Assembly (NCBI RefSeq): GCF_905397285.1
Contig: NZ_CAJPUX010000002.1
Coordinates: 1-64,000, forward strand
Length of the DNA stretch: 64,000 nt
Reading direction: 5' to 3'
Source of the DNA: Cupriavidus plantarum
GTDB taxonomy: Bacteria > Pseudomonadota > Gammaproteobacteria > Burkholderiales > Burkholderiaceae
Shown here: positions 34,501 through 41,657 of the stretch, in pieces
Layout of the letters: each line of letters opens with the position of its first letter
Numbering within the stretch: the stretch's first letter is position 1
The notes under the pieces: model-generated
The model's input: only the letters and a program-made list of their open reading frames with translations
Told to the model about the DNA's origin: nothing
Database searches by the model: none
Program-made: the position numbers and the translations under genes

Positions 34501-35427
34501 CTCGCGGCCCAGCGGAAACGGGGCAATGTCGCCCCCGTGGCGCCACGCTTCGAGGCAGTGGCGCAGGTCAGCGGCGAGGCCCGCCGCGCTCTGGTAGCGG
34601 TCTTCGGGCGCCTTGGCCAGGAGCTTCATCACGATCTGCGCGAGCGGCGCGGGAATCCATGGCCGCCCTTGATCGACCGGCGCGGGCGTGCGCGCAACGT
34701 GGTTATAGACCCAGTCCTGCGCGTCATGCGCGCGAAACGGTAGCGCGCCCGCCAGCATTTCGTAGAGCGTGATGCCCAGCGCGTAGAGGTCGCTGCGCGC
34801 ATCGACGGGCTGGTCCATGCATCCGGTCTGTTCCGGCGCCATATACGCCAGCGTGCCGGCGATCTCCTGGAGCGGCGCCTGCGGGTCGCCGCCGCCGGTC
34901 GCGTGTGTGGCGATGCCGAACCCCGTCAGCCAGGCGCGCGCGCCAGACGCCGCGCCATCCGCGGCATCCACGAGGATGTGCGCGGGCTTGATATTGCGAT
35001 GGAGCAGGCCGGCATCGTGCAGCCCGGCGAGCGCGGACGCGATCGGTAGCGCGAGCCGCAGAAACCGGTCGACCTCCATCGGCGTGCCCGTGAGGCGGCA
35101 TAGCGGCGTGGCGCCCGGATCCTCGAGCAGCAGCACGCCATGTCCGTGCTCGCGATGCCAGGCCAGGGGGCGCGCGGCCCACGCGCTGTCGAGCACCTCA
35201 CGCAGCGCGTATTCGCGCGACAGCCGGCACAGCGTCGCGGGCGCGGGGTTGTCGCTGAGCGTCCAGATCGCCAGCATGGGGTGCCAGCGGCCGTCCGCGT
35301 CGGGACGGCGGAACTTGCCGAAAATAACGTCGGCATCTTCCCAGAAGATCTCGAAGCCAGATTCGCGGCGTGCGTCCAGAAATGAAGAGGCGTACATCGT
35401 CCGAGCGTCAGCAATCCAGTACAACAT
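31510..35427 (-). CDS. Giant sensor histidine kinase with kinase-like domain but no ATPase module
   Basis: The protein has 1305 residues from the ATG at 35427; a TTG nine codons upstream is possible. A serine/threonine-kinase-like domain (1 to about 300) ends SDLYALGITLYEMLAGALPF. Its catalytic loop is HRNIKP (Asp changed to Asn) and DFG is GFG, so catalysis is doubtful. A basic linker of about 40 residues leads directly into TPR-like helices (about 340-860). A GAF domain (about 880-1040), HisKA with phosphoacceptor H1074 in SIAHEVSQPLAAI and HATPase (NLLMNAIEAS; GLGMGLAI) follow. No P-loop exists between kinase-like and helical regions, unlike the paralogue at 18311, and no PAS is seen. A FixJ-type regulator follows by 10 bases. 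Confidence 0.92.
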   Translation of the reverse strand: MLYWIADARTMYASSFLDARRESGFEIFWEDADVIFGKFRRPDADGRWHPMLAIWTLSDNPAPATLCRLSREYALREVLDSAWAARPLAWHREHGHGVLLLEDPGATPLCRLTGTPMEVDRFLRLALPIASALAGLHDAGLLHRNIKPAHILVDAADGAASGARAWLTGFGIATHATGGGDPQAPLQEIAGTLAYMAPEQTGCMDQPVDARSDLYALGITLYEMLAGALPFRAHDAQDWVYNHVARTPAPVDQGRPWIPAPLAQIVMKLLAKAPEDRYQSAAGLAADLRHCLEAWRHGGDIAPFPLGREDRTTRHREDRVRASAAAPGKARTEKTAPPRDIPEAERRFAALIAANANLFELAAATRMLLELLMSSDQRERAVAVGVAYLERAEGGWSAHPRAEDVEREFGMLRQRLRERLGDRPISDLLDLPPMTDRVALGTMDVLMALMPPAWYTDEYLRTRVILRLVNLSLTHGSADTSALGYAWLAMILERASGNAENFAFAQLAIALADRRGIGGVQARVYQVVGGHVLPWREPLPVATGVLRRALGAMTRVGDVTYASFIYNNLITHALVAGDALATVQPEAEAALAYARQARFGLATDRIAPQLQLIRTLRGLTPVFGSFDEPVQPGNHPGRGGQSGFNESAFAQRVTGDAGLALAACWYWIRRLQARFFAGDIDAAVHAAAQAEQLLWSCPSFLEQAEHCFYAALALAAQRDNAADAQQRREALAVYHLQLQAWAAHCPATFSDRAALVAAEIARIEGRDMEAMRRYEAAIEAARDHALVHHQALANELAARFYLSRGLPKVARMYLREARRCYGHWGADGKVWQLDALYPRLTDEDRPAALTGTIGAPLEHLDLATVLEVSQTISREIHLDKLVDTLMRTALEQAGATRGMLILLRDGRPRLAADAFADDEGIVVRTPEAEADADVHATEAMVPMAPDTAPMPLIEQVLATGESVAVDNAPNLSAYMTDVYVQRHRPRSMLALPLFNQATLVGILYVENRLAPRVFVPARAAMLKLLASQAAVALENSRLYHERRRADAARMQAQCELAHVSRVMTLSALASSIAHEVSQPLAAIIANTSAAMRWLRRAPPNIDEAQAALQGVAAQGERASAVIVGMRSLLKKTATAQECVDLNAVIEDTLPLVRGEATRRRCAIAMTLATDLPRVAGDRVQLQQVVLNLLMNAIEASAEGEAEANRPGDRNSKGGKPRRRREILVRTARADSGGVLVAVHDEGVGLHPDQAEQLFEAFYTTKAQGLGMGLAICRSIVESHAGRLWASPNHPAGAIFQFVIPPDPKL

Positions 35428-35758
35428 CCGCCACTCGCGGATGGATCGAGGCAATCGCGCCGCCGGACGGTGTCCGGCGCAACGCCTGCAAACTTTTACT
35501 TCGCAAGCTTTTAACAGGCGAGGGGGTTGTCGGATGACTTTCCCCTACAAGCTGCACGGTCTTTATGTTCTCCGTCTTGTCGGCGACTGCAGTGGCAATG
35601 GTAGGCGCTGGGCAGAATTTTACTTCAAAAAAATTGAATTACGCGTTCGACGAAAAATCGGCTTCGCTGCCTGCGCAGGGCCTATATTCCTGTCCTATTC
35701 GTAGTGTCGCTGCGGCGACTATATTGCGCCAAATTGAATGACATCCCCGGAGCCAAGT
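35428..35758. other. Intergenic region with AT-rich core
   Basis: This 331-base divergent region separates the giant kinase from the DUF1275 gene and must contain both promoters. It is noticeably less GC-rich around 35610-35660, with an A7 run near 35627. A TATATT hexamer at 35720-35725 is a possible -10 for the plus-strand gene, with no good -35. A small hairpin, GTCGC-TGCG-GCGAC, lies just before it. No gene is seen. Confidence 0.4.
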
Positions 35759-36472
35759 ATGTCGCCCACGTCTCAACCCCCCTCTCCTCAGTACCACGTA
35801 CCGGCGTTCGCGTTCGTCGCGGGCTTTATTGACGTCATCGGCTTTATCGCGCTCGCGGGTTTGTTTACCGCGCACGTCACGGGCAACCTGATCATGATCG
35901 GCGTCGCATCGGTGGGCCAGGCCGAGTCGCTCGCGCTCAAGGTGCTCGCATTGCCGACCTTCGTCGTCGCCGTGGCGCTCGTGCGCATCACGGAGAAGCG
36001 GCTCGTCGGGCGGCAGCGCCATGCGGTGGCGATGCTCGTCGCCATCGAGTGCATGCTGCTGGCATCGTTCGCCATTGCCGGTATCGCCCTGACTGGCAAG
36101 TCCGGCACGGCAGCCGTCTGGCTGGGCACCGTCACCGGCTTGCTCGCCGTGACGGCCATGGCGGTGCAGAACGCGTTGTCTCGGACGGCGCTCGTCGATC
36201 TCGGCCCCACGACGATCATGACGGGCAACACGACGCAGGTCGTCATCGATCTGGTGGATCTGCTGTCCGCCGCGCCGGCCGAGCGAGCGCCGATTCGCGC
36301 GCGGCTGGCCAAGATGGTGCCGGGCGTGCTCGCGTTCGCGGTGGGCGCGATTCTCGGTGCGCGTCTTTATTTGTGGGTGGGCTACTGGGCCGCGTGGGTG
36401 CCGGTGGTCGTGCTCGCGACGCTGAGCGGCGCGCGTGTGCGCGCGGCGGCTCCCGTCAATACGGCCGTATGA
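35759..36472 (+). CDS. DUF1275 (YoaK-like) membrane protein
   Basis: The 237-residue polytopic protein has six predicted helices. DUF1275 hallmarks are visible: FVAGFIDVIGFIALAGLFTAHVTGNL near the N-terminus (about residues 17-42) and the internal MAVQNALSRTAL, then TTIMTGNTTQVVIDL. No transport substrate or activity is established for the family. The start at 35759 has GGAG seven bases upstream, which is better than the ATG seven codons earlier. The stop lies seven bases before the convergent receiver gene. Confidence 0.88.
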   Translation: MSPTSQPPSPQYHVPAFAFVAGFIDVIGFIALAGLFTAHVTGNLIMIGVASVGQAESLALKVLALPTFVVAVALVRITEKRLVGRQRHAVAMLVAIECMLLASFAIAGIALTGKSGTAAVWLGTVTGLLAVTAMAVQNALSRTALVDLGPTTIMTGNTTQVVIDLVDLLSAAPAERAPIRARLAKMVPGVLAFAVGAILGARLYLWVGYWAAWVPVVVLATLSGARVRAAAPVNTAV

Positions 36473-36479
36473 GGCCGAT

Positions 36480-36887
36480 TCAGCAGCCGCTGAGCGCGCG
36501 CTCGATACAGTGGATCAGATCGTCCTCGTCGAAAGGCTTCGAGAGAAACTGCGTCGCCCCGGCGGCGCGCGCGTTCTGTTCCATGTTGTCGCCGGCGAAC
36601 GCGGTCATGAGGATCACCGGGACCTCGCATCCGCGCGCACGCAAGGCCTGACAGATGGCGAATCCGCTCATCGTGGGCATCTGCACATCGCTGATGATGC
36701 AGGAGAGGGCGTCGATGCACGGCGCGTCCAGCAGGTCCGGACCACTGGCGTAGAGCTCCACGCGGTAATCGAACGAGCGCAGCAGGCGGCCAACCGCGAC
36801 ACGCACGGCTTCGTCATCGTCGACGATGGCGATGGCGGGTGTAGCGGGAGAATCGGTCTGGGACATGGCACCGGAAACAGCAGTCAC
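36480..36887 (-). CDS. Receiver-only response regulator (paralogue of the 24111 gene)
   Basis: The 135-residue single receiver has acidic DDD (23-25), D67 in IISDVQMPTMSG, T95 in MTAF and K117 in FLSKPF. About half its residues match the receiver at 24111, including SFDxxVELxxSGPxLL, and both share an AAGGATTxxGTGTGACTGC leader and GTG start. Unlike its paralogue it is not next to a kinase. It is divergent from XapX/MFS sequence on one side and convergent with DUF1275 on the other. It may take phosphate from either giant kinase. Convergent stops lie seven bases apart. Confidence 0.9.
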   Translation of the reverse strand: MTAVSGAMSQTDSPATPAIAIVDDDEAVRVAVGRLLRSFDYRVELYASGPDLLDAPCIDALSCIISDVQMPTMSGFAICQALRARGCEVPVILMTAFAGDNMEQNARAAGATQFLSKPFDEDDLIHCIERALSGC

Positions 36888-37067
36888 ACGGAATCCTTCA
36901 AGGTTCCTCAGGGCGGCGGCAGCATCGATGGGCTCGCGCCTGTCGCCACCAGAGGTGAGCATACTGTCACGCGCCCATTGTTGATATCCCACAATTGGGT
37001 GCTGTTGCTTACTTTGTATTTCCAACGTGCCACGGCGTATGCTGGTGCACGACCGGTGCCATGCGGA

Positions 37068-37340
37068 TCAGTGCGCCCCGTCCTTGTCGCCGGACTCGCG
37101 CGCGGCGAGCGGCCCTGGCGTGCCCGTGATCTTGGGGACGCACTCCGAATGGAACCAGGCGATCGTAACCGGCTCGCCCGCCAGCATTCGTTTGATCGGC
37201 GGTACCACCTGTTCGCCGATCAGCATGCCGAGCAGACCGATGAGCGCCACGGCGGGCGGCGCGGGCGAGCGCACCTGCATCAGCGCGTAGATGATGCCGA
37301 CGAGCACGCCGGCGCCGAGAGAGACGAGATAGAGTTTCAT
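37068..37340 (-). CDS. XapX domain (DUF1427) small membrane protein
   Basis: The protein has 90 residues. The first 55 form the XapX domain with two helices and the signature GVLVGIIYALMQVRSPAPPA, then GLLGMLIGEQVVPPIKRML. The C-terminal 35 residues are polar and end in an acidic/basic tail. XapX proteins are small inner-membrane proteins of unknown function that often accompany transporters or hydrolases. It lies 32 bases downstream of the MFS exporter on the same strand and is probably co-transcribed. The ribosome-binding site is weak. Confidence 0.85.
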   Translation of the reverse strand: MKLYLVSLGAGVLVGIIYALMQVRSPAPPAVALIGLLGMLIGEQVVPPIKRMLAGEPVTIAWFHSECVPKITGTPGPLAARESGDKDGAH

Positions 37341-37372
37341 GATTCGAATGCAAATAGTTTGAAAGGAATCGA

Positions 37373-39013
37373 TCAGCGATGGTCTGTCGCATTGACCGGC
37401 GCGTTGGGCGGCAACGCGACGCCCAGCAAATGCCGCACGCGCGGCGGCTCGCTGCCCGAATGGAATTGCGCGATGTCGCGCTGCACGTCGGCGTCCGCGT
37501 TCGGCACGCGGCGATGCTGGCGAAGATGCTCGGCCCACGATTCCACGAGGAACCACTCGGTCATGAGATGGGGATCCGCCGGATCTTCCATGACGCCCCA
37601 GTTGAACGCCCCGTCGCGCAGCCGTTCCTCCGACAGCTTGTAGATGGCGCGCAGGAAGTCGTCGCGATTCGCGGGCAGCACGCGGTATTCGATCAATATC
37701 ATCACCGGGCCGCGATCGTGCGTGATGCGGTCGGCCATGCCATCCGCCATTTCCGGTTCGGGCCAGTGCTGCGCGGGCACCAGGTCCTCTTCGCCGCGTG
37801 GCAACCGCACGCGATGCAGCAGGGCGGCGGCGATCACGAGACCGATCGATGTGACGAGCAGCGCATGCGGCGTGCCCATGGCCTGGGCGACAAAACCCCA
37901 CAGCAGGCTGCCGCCCGCCATCGCGCCGTTGAATACCATCTGATACACCGCAAGCGCGCGGCCGCGCACCCAGTTCGGGAGAATGGCCTGCGCGGCGCCG
38001 CCAAGCGTGGTCAGCGCCATGATCCATGCGGCGCCGAGCAGCAACAGCAGCGGCAGTGCCAGCCATACCGGCGGAGCGAACGAGAGCACGCCCATGACAA
38101 CCGCCGTGACCATCGCGGACAACAGCACCATGCCATCGGCATCGACCCGCTTCTGCAGCGGCGGCATGATGAGTGCGCCCGCGATCGCGCCCGCGCCAAC
38201 GGCGCCAAGCAGCACGCCATACAAGCCGGCGCCCCCATGCAGCAGTTGCCGCGCAACGAGCGGAAGCAGGGCCCAGATGCTGCTACCGAACGCGAAATGC
38301 ACAGCCGCGCGCAGCAGCACGATGTGGAGCTTGCTGTGAGCGCGCGTGAAACGCAGCCCCGCGCGGAACGCGCTGAAGAAATGCTCGCGCAGCGGATCGG
38401 GCGGCTGCACCGGTCGCCGCCACCAGACTAGCGCGGCGATGACGAAGATATAGCTGAGAAGGTCGGCGCCATATGTCGCCGATGCGCCAAAGGCGGCGAG
38501 CAGCAGGCCGCCCGTCGCGGGACCGATCGCCCGCGCGATGTTCACGCCAAGCGCGTTCAGCGCCACGGCCTGCCGCAGCGTGCTCGGCGGCACGAGTTCA
38601 GGAACGATCGACTGCCACGTCGGCCCCATCATCGCCGCGCCGATACCGCCGACGAACGCGAGGCCGATCAGCAGTTCGATGGTCAGCGCGCCCTTCCATG
38701 CGAGCAGCATGAGGGAACCGCTGACCATGGCGAGGCCGATCTGGATGACGATGAGAAAGCGGCGGCGGTCGAGAATGTCCGACAGCACGCCGGCCGGAAT
38801 CGCAAGCAGGAATACCGGCAGCGTGGCGGCGGCCTGGATCGTGGCTACCGCCGCGGGCGATGTCGACAGATCGGTGGCGAGCCACGCGCTGGCCACATCT
38901 CGCATGAAGCTGCCGATGTTGCCGAGAATGGTGGCCACCCACAGGATGGCGAACGTCGGTTGCGCAAGCGGTGCGAAAGATCCCGATGCGGGTCTGGCGG
39001 TCGTCGAAGTCAT
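37373..39013 (-). CDS. MFS transporter (MFS_3/EntS-like) with C-terminal ABM-like domain
   Basis: The protein has 546 residues. The first 410 are a 12-helix facilitator of the MFS_3 branch (WVATILGNIGSFMRDVASAWL at helix 1; DILDRRRFLIVIQ at the conserved loop). A soluble C-terminal module (about residues 440-535; PVMILIEYRVLPANRDDFLR, then MTEWFLVESWAEHLRQH) resembles the antibiotic-biosynthesis-monooxygenase/dimeric ferredoxin-like fold. This combination is recurrent in the branch, so it is not a unique fusion. It is 25 bases downstream of the chloroperoxidase-like hydrolase on the same strand and followed by XapX. Export of a small molecule is likely; the substrate is unknown. Confidence 0.88.
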   Translation of the reverse strand: MTSTTARPASGSFAPLAQPTFAILWVATILGNIGSFMRDVASAWLATDLSTSPAAVATIQAAATLPVFLLAIPAGVLSDILDRRRFLIVIQIGLAMVSGSLMLLAWKGALTIELLIGLAFVGGIGAAMMGPTWQSIVPELVPPSTLRQAVALNALGVNIARAIGPATGGLLLAAFGASATYGADLLSYIFVIAALVWWRRPVQPPDPLREHFFSAFRAGLRFTRAHSKLHIVLLRAAVHFAFGSSIWALLPLVARQLLHGGAGLYGVLLGAVGAGAIAGALIMPPLQKRVDADGMVLLSAMVTAVVMGVLSFAPPVWLALPLLLLLGAAWIMALTTLGGAAQAILPNWVRGRALAVYQMVFNGAMAGGSLLWGFVAQAMGTPHALLVTSIGLVIAAALLHRVRLPRGEEDLVPAQHWPEPEMADGMADRITHDRGPVMILIEYRVLPANRDDFLRAIYKLSEERLRDGAFNWGVMEDPADPHLMTEWFLVESWAEHLRQHRRVPNADADVQRDIAQFHSGSEPPRVRHLLGVALPPNAPVNATDHR

Positions 39014-39038
39014 GTATGCGGGTGGCGTCTCGTTGCGA

Positions 39039-39860
39039 TCAGGTGTTCAGGAAGGCCAGCAGTTCGGCGTTGATTTCATCGGCGCGGACCACGCACATGC
39101 CATGCGCACCGCCCTTGATGACCTTGTAGGTCGCGTTCTTCACGATCTTGGCGGACAGCGCGCCCGCATCGTCGATCGGCACGATCTGGTCGTCGTCGCC
39201 GTGGAGGATCAGCGTCGGCACGTCGATTTTCTTCAGGTCCTCGGTGTAATCCACTTCCGAGAATTCCTTCACGCACAGGTAATGCGCCAGCACACCGCCC
39301 GTCATGCCCTGAGCCCAGAAGCTGTCGATGGTGCCCTGCGACACCTTGGCGCCCGGACGGTTGAAACCGAAGAACGGCAGCGCGAGTTCCTGGAAGAACT
39401 GCGAGCGGTTGTCGGCGACGCCCTTGCGAATGCCGTCGAACACTTCCTTCGGCAGGCCGCCGGGGTTGGTTTCGCTCTTGATCATGATCGGCGGCACCGC
39501 GCCGATCAGCACGGCCTTGGCCACGCGCTTCGTGCCGTGACGGCCGATGTAGTGGGCGACTTCGCCGCCGCCGGTCGAGTGGCCGACGAGCGTGGCGCCC
39601 TGGATGTCCAGCGCGTCGAGCACGGCGGCGAGGTCATCGGCGTACGTGTCCATGTCGTTGCCCTGTGCCGGCTGGTCCGACCGGCCATGGCCGCGGCGGT
39701 CATGAGCGATCACGCGGAAACCCTTCTGCACGAGGAACAGCATCTGGGCGTCCCAGGCATCGGCGTTCAGCGGCCAGCCATGGGAGAAGACGACCGGACG
39801 GCCAGAGCCCCAGTCCTTGTAGAAGATTTGGGTACCGTCCTTGGTGGTAACGTAGCTCAT
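39039..39860 (-). CDS. Alpha/beta hydrolase, non-haem chloroperoxidase-like
   Basis: The 273-residue hydrolase is of the cofactor-free haloperoxidase/esterase subgroup. The catalytic triad is visible as S95 in [11 protein letters not shown]224 in [11 protein letters not shown] and H253 in GGAHGM. The oxyanion-hole motif [11 protein letters not shown] and the RGHGRSDQP loop are typical. It probably acts as an esterase or perhydrolase in the cytoplasm. AAAGGAT precedes the ATG. It leads a likely hydrolase-MFS-XapX transcript and is divergent from the FixJ-like gene at 40202. A CTAATACGA element lies 74-86 bases upstream, as before the isochorismatase gene. Confidence 0.92.
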   Translation of the reverse strand: MSYVTTKDGTQIFYKDWGSGRPVVFSHGWPLNADAWDAQMLFLVQKGFRVIAHDRRGHGRSDQPAQGNDMDTYADDLAAVLDALDIQGATLVGHSTGGGEVAHYIGRHGTKRVAKAVLIGAVPPIMIKSETNPGGLPKEVFDGIRKGVADNRSQFFQELALPFFGFNRPGAKVSQGTIDSFWAQGMTGGVLAHYLCVKEFSEVDYTEDLKKIDVPTLILHGDDDQIVPIDDAGALSAKIVKNATYKVIKGGAHGMCVVRADEINAELLAFLNT

Positions 39861-40201
39861 GGCGATCGATCCTTTGAAAGTCCTGGGAGGAGGGAAGGTA
39901 AGACTAGGCTCCGGGAAGCACCGCAACCATTGGCCCTTCGTATTAGTTGGACGACCCATTGTCGTGTCGGCGGCCGGCTTTGGATGGTCGGCGGGGCGGG
40001 GAGTGCTGGACGGGAAGGTCCATGGCAATCGTCGGCGCGGGACACCCGACTCAGCCGATGGTATGGGTGGCAGCCGCGGCGTCAGTGTGTTGAAATGCAC
40101 GCCGGACGGCCAGGGCGACCGTCACGGGCTGGCGCGTTGTGCCGCCCGATCCGCTGTATATAATCCGCACACCATGCCCACAAGCGGAACGGAGAGAAAT
40201 C
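39861..40201. other. Divergent control region, hydrolase versus FixJ-like regulator
   Basis: This 341-base region contains the shared element (reverse strand CTAATACGAAGGG, 39934-39946) on the hydrolase side and a recognisable promoter on the regulator side. No open frame in the remaining stretch looks genuine. The divergent arrangement makes the hydrolase operon a plausible target of the adjacent response regulator. Confidence 0.5.
40137..40164 (+). promoter_or_regulatory. Sigma70-type promoter for the FixJ-like regulator
   Basis: A perfect TATAAT at 40159-40164 is preceded by TTGTGC at 40137-40142 with a 16-base spacer. The predicted transcript begins near 40171, leaving about 30 bases before the GTG start with GGAG at 40191. 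Position and match are good; the -35 has four of six consensus bases. Confidence 0.55.
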
Positions 40202-40852
40202 GTGACATCGCAGAGCGGGGAGCCTGCCGTCGCCAACGACGACGCCATGGTGCTGATCGTCGACGATGACGCCATGCTGCGCGCGGGGCTGGGTAACCTG
40301 TTCCGTTCGGTCGGCATGCCGGTCATGCTGTTCGGCTCGGCCGCCGAACTGCTCGAATACAAGATGCCGGACGTGCCCAGCTGCCTCGTTCTCGACGTGC
40401 GGCTGCGCGGGCCGAGCGGTCTCGACCTGCAGACCCGTCTCGGCCAGATGGGCATCCACATCCCGATCATCTTCATGACGGGCTACGGCGATATCGCCAT
40501 GACGGTGGCGGCCATGAAGGCCGGTGCCGAAGATTTCATGGCCAAGCCGTTCCGCGACCAGGACCTGCTGGACGCCGTATCCGCCGCGCTCGAGAAAGAC
40601 CGGCTGCGCCGTCGCGGCCTGCGCAAGGTGGAAGAGATCCGCGCGAACTACGCCACCCTGACGCCGCGTGAATCGGAGGTCATGGGCATGGCGGTGGCCG
40701 GGCTGTTGAACAAGCAGATCGCCGGGGAGATCGGCATCAGCGAGGTCACGGTGAAGATCCACCGCGGCCAGGCCATGCGCAAGATGAAGGCCCGCACCTT
40801 CGCGGACCTCGTGCTGATGGCCCAGCAGATCGGTATCTGCAAGACCGAGTAG
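40202..40852 (+). CDS. FixJ-type response regulator, orphan
   Basis: This 216-residue regulator has a receiver with DDD (21-23), phospho-aspartate D65 in LVLDVRLRGPSG and lysine in MAKPFRD, followed by a LuxR helix-turn-helix (LTPRESEVMGMAVAGLLNKQ, then ISEVTVKIHRGQAMRKM). It is close to the regulator at 30834 across both domains, so they are paralogues. The GTG start has GGAG eight bases upstream. No kinase is adjacent; possible partners are the PAS kinase at 6940 or either giant kinase. It ends three bases before the convergent TetR stop. Confidence 0.92.
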   Translation: MTSQSGEPAVANDDAMVLIVDDDAMLRAGLGNLFRSVGMPVMLFGSAAELLEYKMPDVPSCLVLDVRLRGPSGLDLQTRLGQMGIHIPIIFMTGYGDIAMTVAAMKAGAEDFMAKPFRDQDLLDAVSAALEKDRLRRRGLRKVEEIRANYATLTPRESEVMGMAVAGLLNKQIAGEIGISEVTVKIHRGQAMRKMKARTFADLVLMAQQIGICKTE

Positions 40853-40855
40853 GGT

Positions 40856-41563
40856 TTACTTCCCGGCGTCGCGTGCCTGGACAAACGCGCGCAACAGCAT
40901 GCGCGTCTGTTCCAGGATCACGCTCTGGATGCGCGCCGCCTCGTCGGCGCCGATCGCATCCCATCCCATCAGCCGAAGCACGTTGCGTTTCTTCGTCGGA
41001 AACGCCGCACCCTGTCCGTCGATCGCGATCGTCCGGATACGGGTGATTTCGTCGGTGGCCGGCCGCCCGGTCAGACGCCCAATCAGGGAACTGGTCACGC
41101 CAAATAATCGCTGGTTGAGTCCGCGGTCGAACACTTCGAACGCGGCCGGCGGCCCAAGCCCAGCCCGCTCCCGCGCGAGAAACTGTCGCGACGGCGAGAG
41201 CTCGCCGCAGTCGGACGCGAAGGTTACGAACACCCCCTGGATGGCCAGATAGGCATCCATCAACGCCTCGTCGCCGGCATCGGCCCGCGCGAGCACCGCC
41301 TCCGCCGCCGACACGCTCGGCTCCAGCCGCACCCAGATGCTGTCGACGATGTACTGGATGCACGCGAGGTACACCCCTTCCTTGTTGTCGAAGTAGTACT
41401 GGAGCGCGGGCGCGTTGACGCCTGCGTGGCGCGCGATGTCGCGTGTGGAAGCGCCGTCGAAGCCATGGGTGCCGAACAGTTCGATGGCGGCTTCGATGAT
41501 CCGGGCGCGGGTTTCTTCCCCACGCTGGTAGCCGCCTTCCGCCGCGGGCCGGTGTCGCGCCAT
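40856..41563 (-). CDS. TetR family regulator, CecR/CerR-like
   Basis: The 235-residue protein has an N-terminal helix-turn-helix (ETRARIIEAAIELFGTHGF, then GVNAPALQYYFDNKEGVYL) and a long C-terminal domain with PSRQFLARERAGLGPPA. That resembles CecR (YbiH), a repressor located beside HlyD-type efflux genes in enterobacteria. It is divergent from the emrA-emrB-nodT operon across 94 bases holding one strong promoter, so it is almost certainly that operon's repressor. Inducers are probably the exported drugs or metabolites. Confidence 0.92.
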   Translation of the reverse strand: MARHRPAAEGGYQRGEETRARIIEAAIELFGTHGFDGASTRDIARHAGVNAPALQYYFDNKEGVYLACIQYIVDSIWVRLEPSVSAAEAVLARADAGDEALMDAYLAIQGVFVTFASDCGELSPSRQFLARERAGLGPPAAFEVFDRGLNQRLFGVTSSLIGRLTGRPATDEITRIRTIAIDGQGAAFPTKKRNVLRLMGWDAIGADEAARIQSVILEQTRMLLRAFVQARDAGK

Positions 41564-41611
41564 GTGTCCCTTTCCTTTTATGGTGTTTCGCTACAGGCCG
41601 AAATATAACAG

Positions 41612-41639
41612 TTGACACATTTTTTCCAAGTGGAATAAT
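41612..41639 (+). promoter_or_regulatory. Near-consensus sigma70 promoter with internal operator for the efflux operon
   Basis: TTGACA (41612-41617) and AATAAT (41634-41639) are separated by 16 bases. A TTCCA-AG-TGGAA inverted repeat occupies 41624-41635, exactly between and overlapping the two hexamers. This fits repression by occlusion by the divergent TetR. The predicted transcript starts about 12 bases before the emrA-like ATG. Confidence 0.7.
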
Positions 41640-41657
41640 TGTGCGCTCCTATCGCAA

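Noticed and set aside
37373-39013. MFS-ABM arrangement considered as a novel fusion
   Set aside because: The C-terminal ABM-like segment is, to my knowledge, common in the MFS_3 branch, so the architecture is not new.
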